DNA from: Chitinophaga filiformis
GTDB lineage: Bacteria; Bacteroidota; Bacteroidia; Chitinophagales; Chitinophagaceae
Direction of reading: 5' to 3'
Assembly (NCBI RefSeq): GCF_900102545.1
Contig: NZ_FNBN01000003.1
Span: 153,976 to 217,975 of the forward strand
DNA length: 64,000 nt
Made by a program: the position numbers and the translations under genes. Below are positions 1 to 8,205 of this stretch, one piece after another (the first letter of the stretch is position 1; each line of letters begins with the position of its first letter). Below the pieces are notes generated by a model. It did not search any database and was not told the DNA's origin. It saw nothing but the letters and a program-made list of their open reading frames with translations.

Positions 1-2012
1 TGTATGTGCACGGATTGTAACAGGCAATCCTTGAGGAAGGATGGCGTAAAGTCTCTCGCAGTTTTTTCTTCTATGTACAACAGTGAAGCAATCGCATGTT
101 GCAGTTTGTCTTTTGCATATTGCTCACCGATGATCCTGTAGTTTTCGTGTAATGCATTCCAGCTGTCGATATCGCCTGAACGGATCCTGTCCTTCAGGTC
201 CATCAATGTTTCTTCTTTCATCAGCTGTCCGCCTACATTGTACCATGGTCCGCGTTCTGCCGTTTCCACTATGGCACGTAGTGCCGTGAAATAATGCCCG
301 GAGTGCTGCTCAAAATAGCTGAGGATATTACGCACAGCATAGAGGTTAATCAGTTCACGGAACATCGGATAAGACCTGTGCACTTTCAACAGCTGCACTT
401 TACGTGAACTGTTCTCCACATTCGGAGCAAATATCTGAAGGCCTGCTACCATTTCAGGATCATGTATCAGCAGTTCCTTTCCTTTCTCCTGCAGGTCGTG
501 TTCTGACACATCAGCCAAAGGATCATGCTGCGTATACCATGCTTTACCGGTGGCGATTTCCATCAGCGCCATAGCGTGGATCATCTCTTCTACGCTATCC
601 GGCGCGAGGTAATCGTACTCTATCAATTGTGTTTTATCAGTACGTTTATCGCGGTCAATATACTTCCAGGAGTTACGCGCCAGCGCATACATGTTATGCA
701 TGAACCAGTAGCCGGTCATCACTTTCAGGCTGTTGCTCTGCTCATCGTTCAATATCAGGCTGAATGGATAAGGTACATCCATCTCATACATGTAAGTGCC
801 TTTGGCGATCAGCGTGAAGCTGGCAAAACGGGAATTATGTTTCAGGCTCACACATAGTCCTGGCCAGAAGCCACGACCTGCTATTACTTCGCCATCTGCG
901 CCGCGGGAGTTATGATTGGACCCTATCGTCGCACCGGCAGCCATATTGCTCTGTCCCATGATAAGTGCAGCGCAGAGGAAAGAGTTGTTATGATGCTGTT
1001 CGTGTGCAGGAAATATCAGTGAATTCAATACTTCACAACAGGAGATCGTTGCATTGTTGCCCAGGTAAGAGTTAATCAGGCGGGCGCCATATTTCAACTG
1101 TGAATGAGAAGCCATCACAAAACGTACCGCCTTCACACCATAGAACACACGACAGCCATAACCCACAATACCATTCACCAGTTCACAGCCTTCACCTATC
1201 TGGCTGGTTGCCTCGGACGAGCTGTTGATGGTGACATTCTTGATCTTGTTGGCGCCTTTGAGATAAGCATCTGTACCAATATGCACATCCTTGATGATCT
1301 TACAGTTCTTGATCACACAGCGGTCACCTACCATACCGTAGTAACCACGTTTTTTGTCAAACTGGTTCTCGGTGAATTGTTTGAATTGTTGCTGTAAGGC
1401 TTTATCATCACGGTTGCGCGTCCACAGCCAGGCATCGCCGGGCAGCATGCCATCAAAAGGCATTACGCTTCTGCCACCATTCTCGTTGCACAGTTCCAGC
1501 CAGATACGCAGACTTTCAGGCTCGCCTTCTTTCACAATACCATTACCAAATTTCGAATGATCTGTAGTAGCCATCTCGTTCACGTTTGAGATGATCACTT
1601 CATTACCGATGATATAGTGTGAAAGGAAATTGACATTATGGATAGCGGCGTTGTCGCCAAAATCGCAGGAAGTGATGGTGCTGTTATACAGTCCTACCGG
1701 TAGCCTAAGATTATGGAATTCCAGGTAATAAGGCTCCAGCTTACCGATGCGCACTACGCCGAAGAAGTGGCAGTGCTTTACCAGCTGCGGGGTGAACTCA
1801 TTGGCTACGTAGATATTGTTCCAATCATCGGAGGTATTGTCATTGCGCACTAATATCTCAATCTCAAGTGCACTGAGCTTACGGTAATTACTTTGCTGTT
1901 TGCCCAGTTGTTTATTCCGCAGGTAGTATTCGTCTTTACCTTCAGGTAAATAAGATGCCGCTACAAAATTGTAGCCTAACTCTGTGAGTGGCTTCTTCTG
2001 TATCACATTCAT
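1..2012 (-). CDS. DUF4954 family protein (3' end cut by window edge)
   Basis: The reading frame is open from an ATG at 2012 to the left edge (about 670 codons) without a stop, so the C-terminus is missing. The N-terminus has the DUF4954 pattern (YRKLSALEIEIL, then DDWNNIYV) as I recall the family. The middle (about residues 230-400) is rich in short Gly/Ile/Val hexapeptide-like turns (NGIVGYG, KYGARLINSYLG, MAAGATIGSNHNSRG), which suggests a left-handed beta-helix as in sugar-nucleotide acyltransferases. Function is unknown. It begins 24 bases after the glmS stop on the same strand and is probably co-transcribed with it. No signal peptide is visible, so it is likely cytoplasmic. Confidence 0.8.
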   Translation of the reverse strand, partial: MNVIQKKPLTELGYNFVAASYLPEGKDEYYLRNKQLGKQQSNYRKLSALEIEILVRNDNTSDDWNNIYVANEFTPQLVKHCHFFGVVRIGKLEPYYLEFHNLRLPVGLYNSTITSCDFGDNAAIHNVNFLSHYIIGNEVIISNVNEMATTDHSKFGNGIVKEGEPESLRIWLELCNENGGRSVMPFDGMLPGDAWLWTRNRDDKALQQQFKQFTENQFDKKRGYYGMVGDRCVIKNCKIIKDVHIGTDAYLKGANKIKNVTINSSSEATSQIGEGCELVNGIVGYGCRVFYGVKAVRFVMASHSQLKYGARLINSYLGNNATISCCEVLNSLIFPAHEQHHNNSFLCAALIMGQSNMAAGATIGSNHNSRGADGEVIAGRGFWPGLCVSLKHNSRFASFTLIAKGTYMYEMDVPYPFSLILNDEQSNSLKVMTGYWFMHNMYALARNSWKYIDRDKRTDKTQLIEYDYLAPDSVEEMIHAMALMEIATGKAWYTQHDPLADVSEHDLQEKGKELLIHDPEMVAGLQIFAPNVENSSRKVQLLKVHRSYPMFRELINLYAVRNILSYFEQHSGHYFTALRAIVETAERGPWYNVGGQLMKEETLMDLKDRIRSGDIDSWNALHENYRIIGEQYAKDKLQHAIASLLYIEEKTARDFTPSFLKDCLLQSVHI

Positions 2013-2036
2013 CGGAAAAAAATTGAGGTTAATAGA

Positions 2037-3875
2037 TTATTCTACTGTCACTGATTTTGCGAGGTTCCTCGGCTTATCCACATCAAATCCTTTCAGTACG
2101 CCAATATGATAGGCCAGCAATTGCAGCGGAATAACAGAGAGAATAGGCGCTATCAGTTCATCTGCTGCCGGTACTTCGATGACATCATCTGCCATACCGG
2201 GAATAGTCTGGTCGCCTTCTGTTACTACTGCGATCACTTTACCCTTACGCGCTTTAATTTCCTGGATATTAGATACTACTTTCTCGTAATAGCTGTCGCG
2301 GGTTGCTACGAAAACAACCGGCAGGTTTTCATCCACCAGTGCGATGGGACCGTGCTTCATTTCTGCTGCAGGATAACCTTCTGCATGTATATAAGAGATC
2401 TCTTTCAGTTTCAGCGCTCCTTCCAATGCCACCGGGAAGTTATAACCACGGCCGAGGTAAAGGAAGTCGCGGGCATCTTTATATTTATCAGCGATCTGTC
2501 TTACCTGGTCATTGAGCTTCAGCGTTGTTGCTACTTTTTCAGAGATAGCATCCAGTTCATCCAGCAGGTGCTGGAAGCGCTGTTGTGTAATAGTGCCTTT
2601 TTCCTGCGCTACTTTCAGCCCTATCAGGCAAAGCACAGCCAGTTGTGCGGTGAATGCCTTGGTACTTGCCACGCCTATCTCCGGACCGGCATGTGTATAG
2701 GCGCCTGCATGGGACAGACGTGCGATGGAAGATCCTACTACGTTACAAACGCCTAATATGATCGCCCCTTTCTGTTTGGCGCTTTCAATGGCGACAAGTG
2801 TATCTGCAGTCTCGCCGGATTGTGATACAGCGATGATTACATCACCTTCGCCCACCACCGGGTTACGATACCTGAATTCAGAAGCGTACTCGACCTCTAC
2901 AGGAATACGGCATAACTCCTCGATCATATATTCGGCTACGAGCCCGGCATGCCAGGAGGTACCGCAGGCTACGATGATGATTCGCTTGGCGTTGCTGAGC
3001 AAAGCTGCATGTTCCCTGATGCCGCCCAGGGTAAGGGTACCGCTTTTTGCATCCAGACGGCCACGTAAACTATCAAAGATGGTCTGAGGCTGTTCGAAGA
3101 TCTCTTTCAGCATGAAGTGGTCATACCCACCTTTCTCAATAGCAGCCAGTTCAATATCCAGCTTCTGAATATAGGGGGTCTGACGCTCATTGGAGATATT
3201 TTTCAGGATCAGTTCGTCTGCCTTTATGATAGCAATTTCATAGTCATTCACGAACACCACTTCCTTGGTATATTCCACGATAGGAGAGGCGTCTGAGGCG
3301 AGGAAATGTTCTCCCTTACCTACGCCTATTACCAGGGGACTCCCTTTACGGGCCGCGATAAGTGTATCAGGATTATCTTCGTCCACCAGTACGATCACAT
3401 AAGCACCTACCACCCTTTTTAAGGCGATACGCAGGGCTTCTTCAAGTCCGCACTGGTTACTTTGTTGAATTTCTTCTATGAAGTGAATGAGCACTTCGGT
3501 ATCCGTGTCACTTTTAAAAACATGGCCTTTTTTCACCAACTCCTGTTTGAGTTGGGAATAATTCTCTATGATACCATTATGTATCATGGCCAGCTTACCG
3601 TTGCCGGAGCTATGGGGGTGGGAGTTACGGTCACTGGGCTCGCCATGGGTAGCCCATCTTGTATGGCCGATTGCCACATGACTGCCTACGTCCTTACCAC
3701 TGAGGTGGTCTTCCAGTTCGGCAACTTTTCCTTTTTTCTTGTAGACTTTGAGACCGTTTCCGTTGAGCAGCGCTACGCCGGCACTGTCATAACCGCGGTA
3801 TTCTAATCTTTTCAATCCTTTTAATACGATGGGGTAGGCTTCTCGTTGGCCTATGTAAGCAACTATTCCGCACAT
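2037..3875 (-). CDS. glmS: Glutamine--fructose-6-phosphate aminotransferase (isomerizing)
   Basis: It makes glucosamine-6-phosphate from fructose-6-phosphate and glutamine, the entry step to UDP-GlcNAc for peptidoglycan and lipopolysaccharide. The start is placed at 3875 because the mature enzyme must begin MCGIVAYIG, where Cys2 is the glutamine amidotransferase nucleophile; a longer open frame reaches 4037 but would bury this cysteine. The product is 612 residues, a normal length. The amidotransferase domain covers about 1-220, followed by two SIS sugar-isomerase domains (VACGTSWHAG; VSQSGETADT) and the typical C-terminal LAKSVTVE. A DUF4954 gene follows closely. No glmS ribozyme is evident in the short leader. 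Confidence 0.97.
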   Translation of the reverse strand: MCGIVAYIGQREAYPIVLKGLKRLEYRGYDSAGVALLNGNGLKVYKKKGKVAELEDHLSGKDVGSHVAIGHTRWATHGEPSDRNSHPHSSGNGKLAMIHNGIIENYSQLKQELVKKGHVFKSDTDTEVLIHFIEEIQQSNQCGLEEALRIALKRVVGAYVIVLVDEDNPDTLIAARKGSPLVIGVGKGEHFLASDASPIVEYTKEVVFVNDYEIAIIKADELILKNISNERQTPYIQKLDIELAAIEKGGYDHFMLKEIFEQPQTIFDSLRGRLDAKSGTLTLGGIREHAALLSNAKRIIIVACGTSWHAGLVAEYMIEELCRIPVEVEYASEFRYRNPVVGEGDVIIAVSQSGETADTLVAIESAKQKGAIILGVCNVVGSSIARLSHAGAYTHAGPEIGVASTKAFTAQLAVLCLIGLKVAQEKGTITQQRFQHLLDELDAISEKVATTLKLNDQVRQIADKYKDARDFLYLGRGYNFPVALEGALKLKEISYIHAEGYPAAEMKHGPIALVDENLPVVFVATRDSYYEKVVSNIQEIKARKGKVIAVVTEGDQTIPGMADDVIEVPAADELIAPILSVIPLQLLAYHIGVLKGFDVDKPRNLAKSVTVE

Positions 3876-4095
3876 AAAGTTTTTCAGTTTACATGGATAA
3901 GACGTGCAAGATGAATAAAAAATGTGAAAAACGTACAAAAGATTGCGAAGAATGACTCGGAATAACGAAATGAGAGTCACTCTTTTAGCCGTATAAGTAG
4001 CAATACTTATGCGTTTTGCGCCATTCAGAGTTATCAAATTGCATGCCTGCTAAGAAAATTCGTAATTTGTACCCTTTAATCGAATCAGAGGTCCT

Positions 4096-4626
4096 ATGAG
4101 ATACATTGTAATAATATTACTATGCTGCCTGGCATGTGATGCACCTCCACCTGAGAGGCAACCTATCCCGATTGCTGAAGACAGTACCTTTCTTACCGGC
4201 ACGTTTTACCTGGTACGCCATGCTGAATCAGGTGCCGGTGAGGATTCCGCGCTGACAGAAGCAGGCCATCACAGGGCAGGAGCGCTTTATAGGTTATTAC
4301 AGGACTCGGGGATACAGAAGGTTTATTTCACCCATTATCAGCGTAGCATCCAGACGGCAGATTCCATATGCCAGTACCTGGCCATCGATACGGCATCCTA
4401 TAAGCCCGATTCCACAGGGGAAGATCTGTTGTACGAAATTACCCGTCACAATGATTGGGGAAAGAAGTTACTGGTGATAGGACAAAGTAATACGCTGGTG
4501 CCTATCATGCACTCATTAAAAGCCAAACCGAAGATCGATTCTATAGAGAGGAAGGATTATAGTAGCCTGTATGTTGTAAAGAAATACCGGGATAGCGTGA
4601 AGTGCTGGAAGACCAGTTATGAGTAA
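4096..4626 (+). CDS. Histidine phosphatase family lipoprotein, second catalytic His replaced
   Basis: A 176-residue protein of the histidine phosphatase (phosphoglycerate mutase-like) superfamily. The N-terminus MRYIVIILLCCLACD looks like a lipoprotein signal with Cys14 or nearby as the lipid anchor, so it is probably exported. The nucleophile motif LVRHAES (His42) is present, as is an Arg in QRSIQTAD. The second catalytic histidine, normally in a V-x-H-S-N-T context, reads LLVIGQSNTLVP here, that is His to Gln (codon caa). The superfamily call is firm; activity is in doubt. It is divergent from glmS with 220 bases between them. The substrate cannot be predicted. Confidence 0.85.
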   Translation: MRYIVIILLCCLACDAPPPERQPIPIAEDSTFLTGTFYLVRHAESGAGEDSALTEAGHHRAGALYRLLQDSGIQKVYFTHYQRSIQTADSICQYLAIDTASYKPDSTGEDLLYEITRHNDWGKKLLVIGQSNTLVPIMHSLKAKPKIDSIERKDYSSLYVVKKYRDSVKCWKTSYE

Positions 4627-4675
4627 AGGTTCTTCGGCAATAAGTATGTTCGCAATAACGCATTTAACAAAACGG

Positions 4676-4758
4676 ACCAGGACTCCGCCAGGAGTCCCAG
4701 TGTGTGTAGCCCAGGGTGATAACCCGGGGGATAAAATGATGTGATAACCCCGGGGACC
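4676..4758. repeat. Intergenic palindromic repeat, copy 1
   Basis: Lies between the convergent phosphatase and mgtE genes. It holds a 7-bp stem with a 4-base loop (ggactcc-gcca-ggagtcc, 4680-4697), then gtgtgtagc, then a GC-rich half palindrome ending in ggggataaaatg (4727-4738) and a second cccgggg-type arm to about 4756. The same order of parts recurs at 63885-64000. It may also act as a transcript end for either gene. It resembles bacterial REP-like elements, but the family cannot be named from here. Confidence 0.65.
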
Positions 4759-4760
4759 TA

Positions 4761-6137
4761 TTACAGCAATATCCCCTTCATCAACGTATAAGCCACAGAG
4801 AAATAGATCAATAGTCCCGTTACATCCACAAGTGTGGCCACAAAAGGGGCAGAAGATGTGGCAGGATCCGCCCCAAGTCTCTTTAAGATCAATGGTAGCA
4901 TGGAGCCAGATAGTGTACCCCATAACACAACACCTATCAAAGATATCCCTACGGTTACCCCTATCAGGATAGTATGATCGCCATAGGTGTGGAAAAAGGA
5001 ATTCCACAACAGTATACGCGTGAAACCAATAATACCCAGTACACCGCCCAGGAGTAATCCTGAGATGATCTCTCTCCTCATCACACTCCACCAGTCGGAA
5101 ATAGTGATCTCGCCCAGCGCCATTGCCTGGATGATAAGGGTAGATGCCTGTGAACCACTGTTACCGCCACTGGAGATGATCAGGGGAACGAATAAGGCCA
5201 GTACAACGGCTTTGGCTATTTCATCCTCAAAGAAGCCCATGGCCGTGGCTGTGAGCATCTCTCCGATGAACAGTATCACCAGCCATCCTATCCGCTTCTT
5301 CACCAGCTTCATTAAGGGAATATCAAGGTAGGGTTCATCCAGGGCCTCGGTACCACCGATACGCTGGATGTCCTCCGTATGTTCTTCATTAGCGATCCAC
5401 AGGATATCGTCGATCGTGATGATACCCAGCAGGATACCTGCATCGTCGACCACAGGCAGCGCCACACGGTTTTCCATACGGAATACCTGTATCGCTTCTT
5501 CCTGGGTATCGTTTACGTGTAAGGCCACAAAACGATCATCCATGAGCGTATGCACTACTGTGTCGGGCGATACCAGCAGGAATTCCCTGATACGGAAGTC
5601 GTCTATCAGTTTGCCTTTTTCGTCTACAACGTAGATCACGTCAATGGTTTCACTGTCCTTGCCGTATTCCCGGATATAACGCAAGACCTGTTTCACCGTC
5701 CACTCTTCCCTTACGGCTATATATTCAGGCGTCATGATACGCCCTACGCTCGTTTCAGGGTATCCCAGCAGGCTGAGAGTGATCTTACGCTCTTCGGGGT
5801 CCAGTAACTTGATCAGCTCTTTCACCACATCGCTATGCAACTCACCCAGGAAGGAGGTACGGTCATCCGCCGGCAGCTCATTGAGCAACTCTGCTACTTT
5901 GGTGGCAGGCAGTGCACGGATCACCTCTTCCTGTACAGGAAACTCCAGGATCCTGAAGGCAGCAGCAGCACGGCCTATGGACAAATAGTTCATGATCACG
6001 TCAGCATGCTCCGGCAGCTCGTGAATGAGCTCGGCCATGTCTGTGATGAGCTGGTCATCCAGGTACACTTTCAGTTCCGGGTAGTTCTGCTCAGCGACCA
6101 GCGTCTCAAATTTTTCCTGTAAAGCTTCATTTTCCAT
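4761..6137 (-). CDS. mgtE: Magnesium transporter MgtE
   Basis: A Mg2+ channel/transporter of the inner membrane, 458 residues from the ATG at 6137 (a TTG further upstream at 6173 is less likely). The order is the family's: an N-terminal helical MgtE_N domain (about 20-130, LLNELPADDRTSFLGEL), a pair of CBS domains (about 130-255, GRIMTPEYIAVREEW; LPVVDDAGILLGIITIDD) that sense Mg2+, and a C-terminal membrane domain of about five helices including SSGGNSGSQASTLI, the conserved pore region. The stop is 51 bases upstream of nothing coding on its strand; the bestrophin gene ends 51 bases before its ATG, so the two may be co-transcribed. Confidence 0.95.
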   Translation of the reverse strand: MENEALQEKFETLVAEQNYPELKVYLDDQLITDMAELIHELPEHADVIMNYLSIGRAAAAFRILEFPVQEEVIRALPATKVAELLNELPADDRTSFLGELHSDVVKELIKLLDPEERKITLSLLGYPETSVGRIMTPEYIAVREEWTVKQVLRYIREYGKDSETIDVIYVVDEKGKLIDDFRIREFLLVSPDTVVHTLMDDRFVALHVNDTQEEAIQVFRMENRVALPVVDDAGILLGIITIDDILWIANEEHTEDIQRIGGTEALDEPYLDIPLMKLVKKRIGWLVILFIGEMLTATAMGFFEDEIAKAVVLALFVPLIISSGGNSGSQASTLIIQAMALGEITISDWWSVMRREIISGLLLGGVLGIIGFTRILLWNSFFHTYGDHTILIGVTVGISLIGVVLWGTLSGSMLPLILKRLGADPATSSAPFVATLVDVTGLLIYFSVAYTLMKGILL

Positions 6138-6188
6138 ATTCCAAAATGCTGTCAGTGAGGCGAAATTAAACAAAGTTGGTGTCCCAGA

Positions 6189-7058
6189 TTACAATATCTC
6201 TGCTACATGTTTACGGATATTGGTAGAAATCATATCCGTAGGCAGGTCATTGGCATCCAGGCCAAAGGGGTCTTCAATCTCTTCTGCAATCAGCTCGAGG
6301 CTGGCCAGTACGTAGAAAATGAATACGACAACAGGTATGACAAGGTAATGGAGACTAAACACATAACCCAGCGGTAGCGTCATAACGAAAAAAAAGATGA
6401 ACTTCTTGATAAAGACACTGTAAGAGAAGGGGATAGGGGTATTCCTGATCCGCTCACAGGCACCGGAGATATCCGTAAAGGATTGCAGCTCTGCATTGAT
6501 GGTGATCAGCTGTTCGCCGGAGATCTGCCCCTGGCGGTACAGTTCATGCACATGCGCCATTATGAGGCCAGCTACCTGGTTAGGTACATGTTTATCAGGC
6601 TGTAGCTGAACGCCTGGCGGCAGCTGCAGCTCTTCAACAATGTATTTATTACGCAGGTGGTTCTTCAGGCTAAAGGCGAAATTCGGGATCATGATCCGGA
6701 AGTACTCACGGGAAGCCGTATTGGATGCCGGCAGCATCGCCGCTAGTTTAAGGGCAAGGTTACGGCTGTTATTTACCAGGGCGCCCCATAACTTACGGCC
6801 TTCCCACCAGCGGTCATAGGCGGTGTTGGTGCGGAATACCAGTAATAAGGATATCACAAAGCCGAGTAATGAATGGATCAGGGTGATTTGCTTGAGTTCA
6901 CTGTTCTGCGTCAGGTGCAGTATGTCCAGCTCAAGAAAGGCGATCAGCGCAGAGTAGGCGGACATAGCTATAAACATGGGGAAGAGCTTCCTGACTGTAT
7001 CCGCTTTATGGAAGCGGAAGATAAAAGTGAACCAGGCTTTTGGGTTGTAATCAATCAT
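6189..7058 (-). CDS. Bestrophin family ion channel
   Basis: A 289-residue membrane protein of the bestrophin (UPF0187, YneE-like) family, which forms pentameric anion or cation channels in the inner membrane. The start at 7058 gives MIDYNPKAWF, a common N-terminus in this family; a TTG eight codons upstream is possible. Conserved features are SYSALIAFLE in the first membrane segment, FRTNTAYDRWWEGRKLWGAL after the second, and PFGLDANDLPTD near the C-terminus, matching the family's E-x-PFG-x-D-x-N-D-x-P motif. It is divergent from the SET gene and upstream of mgtE on the same strand. Confidence 0.9.
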   Translation of the reverse strand: MIDYNPKAWFTFIFRFHKADTVRKLFPMFIAMSAYSALIAFLELDILHLTQNSELKQITLIHSLLGFVISLLLVFRTNTAYDRWWEGRKLWGALVNNSRNLALKLAAMLPASNTASREYFRIMIPNFAFSLKNHLRNKYIVEELQLPPGVQLQPDKHVPNQVAGLIMAHVHELYRQGQISGEQLITINAELQSFTDISGACERIRNTPIPFSYSVFIKKFIFFFVMTLPLGYVFSLHYLVIPVVVFIFYVLASLELIAEEIEDPFGLDANDLPTDMISTNIRKHVAEIL

Positions 7059-7155
7059 ATATTTTAAAAGAGATTTCCGCAAACCTAAAAATTTTACACA
7101 TGATTTTGATAACTTCCTGCTTTACCTTTATTTTACGCTTCGTTTACATAACATT

Positions 7156-7545
7156 ATGATCAAGCCATATTTATTCGTCGACAAGACAAAAGGCAAAGGC
7201 CGCGGTGTATTTACAAAAGATAAAATACCAGCCGGTACCCGCATAGAAACTTCCCCTGTACTGGTGCTGTCTTACGACGATACAGCGATTGTCGATAAAA
7301 CTAAACTGCATAATTACATCTTCCTGTGGGGTGCACGCGAAACCCGTTCTTGTATAGCACTGGGTTTCTGCTCCATCTACAACCATTCCTATGAGCCCAA
7401 TTGCGAATACGAAATGGACTTTGATGCTGAAACCATGAGCATTATCACCCGCCGGGAGATCAAGAAAGGAGAGGAACTGTGCATCAACTACAATGGGGAC
7501 GTAACCGATACATCACCTGTATGGTTTGATGTAAAGAAGAAATAG
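7156..7545 (+). CDS. SET domain-containing protein
   Basis: A compact 129-residue protein that is almost entirely a SET domain, the fold of AdoMet-dependent protein-lysine methyltransferases. The hallmarks are GRGVF (residues 16-20), the AdoMet-binding NHSYEPNCEY (about 75-84) and EELCINYNG near the C-terminus containing the catalytic Tyr context. There is no pre-SET or post-SET cysteine cluster. Small stand-alone SET proteins occur in many bacteria, with mostly unknown substrates. It starts 97 bases from the divergent bestrophin gene. No signal peptide is visible, so it is likely cytoplasmic. Confidence 0.9.
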   Translation: MIKPYLFVDKTKGKGRGVFTKDKIPAGTRIETSPVLVLSYDDTAIVDKTKLHNYIFLWGARETRSCIALGFCSIYNHSYEPNCEYEMDFDAETMSIITRREIKKGEELCINYNGDVTDTSPVWFDVKKK

Positions 7546-7629
7546 TATTGTAAAGGGCCATTTAATACCGCTTCACAGGTCTCAGCCGGGAAAGCCTTCA
7601 CCAGCCGGAAAGCCAACTCCATGAAGAAA

Positions 7630-7656
7630 TAAATAAGGAATTGAGAAATTCCTTAT
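7630..7656. other. Short inverted repeat upstream of the MarR gene
   Basis: The sequence aataaggaatt-gaga-aattccttatt forms an 11-bp perfect AT-rich stem with a 4-base loop. It could end transcription from the SET gene or be a regulator site; neither can be settled by reading. Confidence 0.45.
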
Positions 7657-7669
7657 TATTGTACCAAAA

Positions 7670-7687
7670 TATATAAGTGCTTATATA
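7670..7687. promoter_or_regulatory. Candidate MarR operator
   Basis: A perfect inverted repeat of 8 bp with a 2-bp spacer, tatataag-tg-cttatata, ends 12 bases before the ATG of the MarR gene. MarR proteins usually bind 16-20 bp palindromes at their own promoters, so autoregulation is a reasonable inference. I see no second copy directly upstream of hutH or hutG. Confidence 0.5.
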
Positions 7688-7699
7688 ATTTGTTGCCTT

Positions 7700-8185
7700 A
7701 TGAGTTTTTATGCTTCTTTAGGATACCTGGTCTTTGGCAGCCGTTTAAGACGGCTGAGCGAATACTTCCTGATGGAGGTCAATAAGGTATATGAGCAGTC
7801 TGGTATTGCCTTTGACGCCAGCTGGTTTCCCGTTTTCTATATCCTGTCCCGCCAGCAGAACATTCCCTTAATAGATATTGCTGAACAACTCGAGGTTTCC
7901 CATTCCGCTGTCAGTCAGCTGATTACCGGTCTGAAAAAGAAAGGCCTGGTGAAGACTGCACCCTGCCCGGATGATGGTCGGCGTCAACTGGTAATGCTCA
8001 GTAAGAAAGGGGAGGAGCTGCTGCAACAGGTGCAGCCGGTATGGGCCGCTATTACGGAAGCCATGAAAGAACTGACAGACGAACATAAGCAAAGCAGGTT
8101 ATTGCTGGAGGCGGTGTCGCAGGTGGAAAGTGCTGTGCAGGAAACACCTTTATCCGTGCGGATCCTGGCGTCTATGAAAAACTAA
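7700..8185 (+). CDS. MarR family transcriptional regulator
   Basis: A 161-residue winged-helix regulator. The helix-turn-helix is at about 55-80 (LIDIAEQLEVSHSAVSQLITGL), followed by the wing (CPDDGRRQLVMLSKKGEELL) typical of MarR proteins. It is 20 bases upstream of hutH on the same strand, so it probably controls the hut genes, perhaps in response to a histidine-pathway intermediate; that is inference from position. Most known hut repressors are HutC (GntR family) or act through other systems, so a MarR member here would be a lineage-specific arrangement. A palindrome just before its start codon suggests autoregulation. Confidence 0.9.
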   Translation: MSFYASLGYLVFGSRLRRLSEYFLMEVNKVYEQSGIAFDASWFPVFYILSRQQNIPLIDIAEQLEVSHSAVSQLITGLKKKGLVKTAPCPDDGRRQLVMLSKKGEELLQQVQPVWAAITEAMKELTDEHKQSRLLLEAVSQVESAVQETPLSVRILASMKN

Positions 8186-8205
8186 TCGATTCAATCCAAT
8201 CAACA

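Noticed and set aside
3876..4037. 54-residue N-terminal extension of glmS
   Set aside because: GlmS needs Cys2 at the mature N-terminus; the extension would bury it and has no homology to the family.
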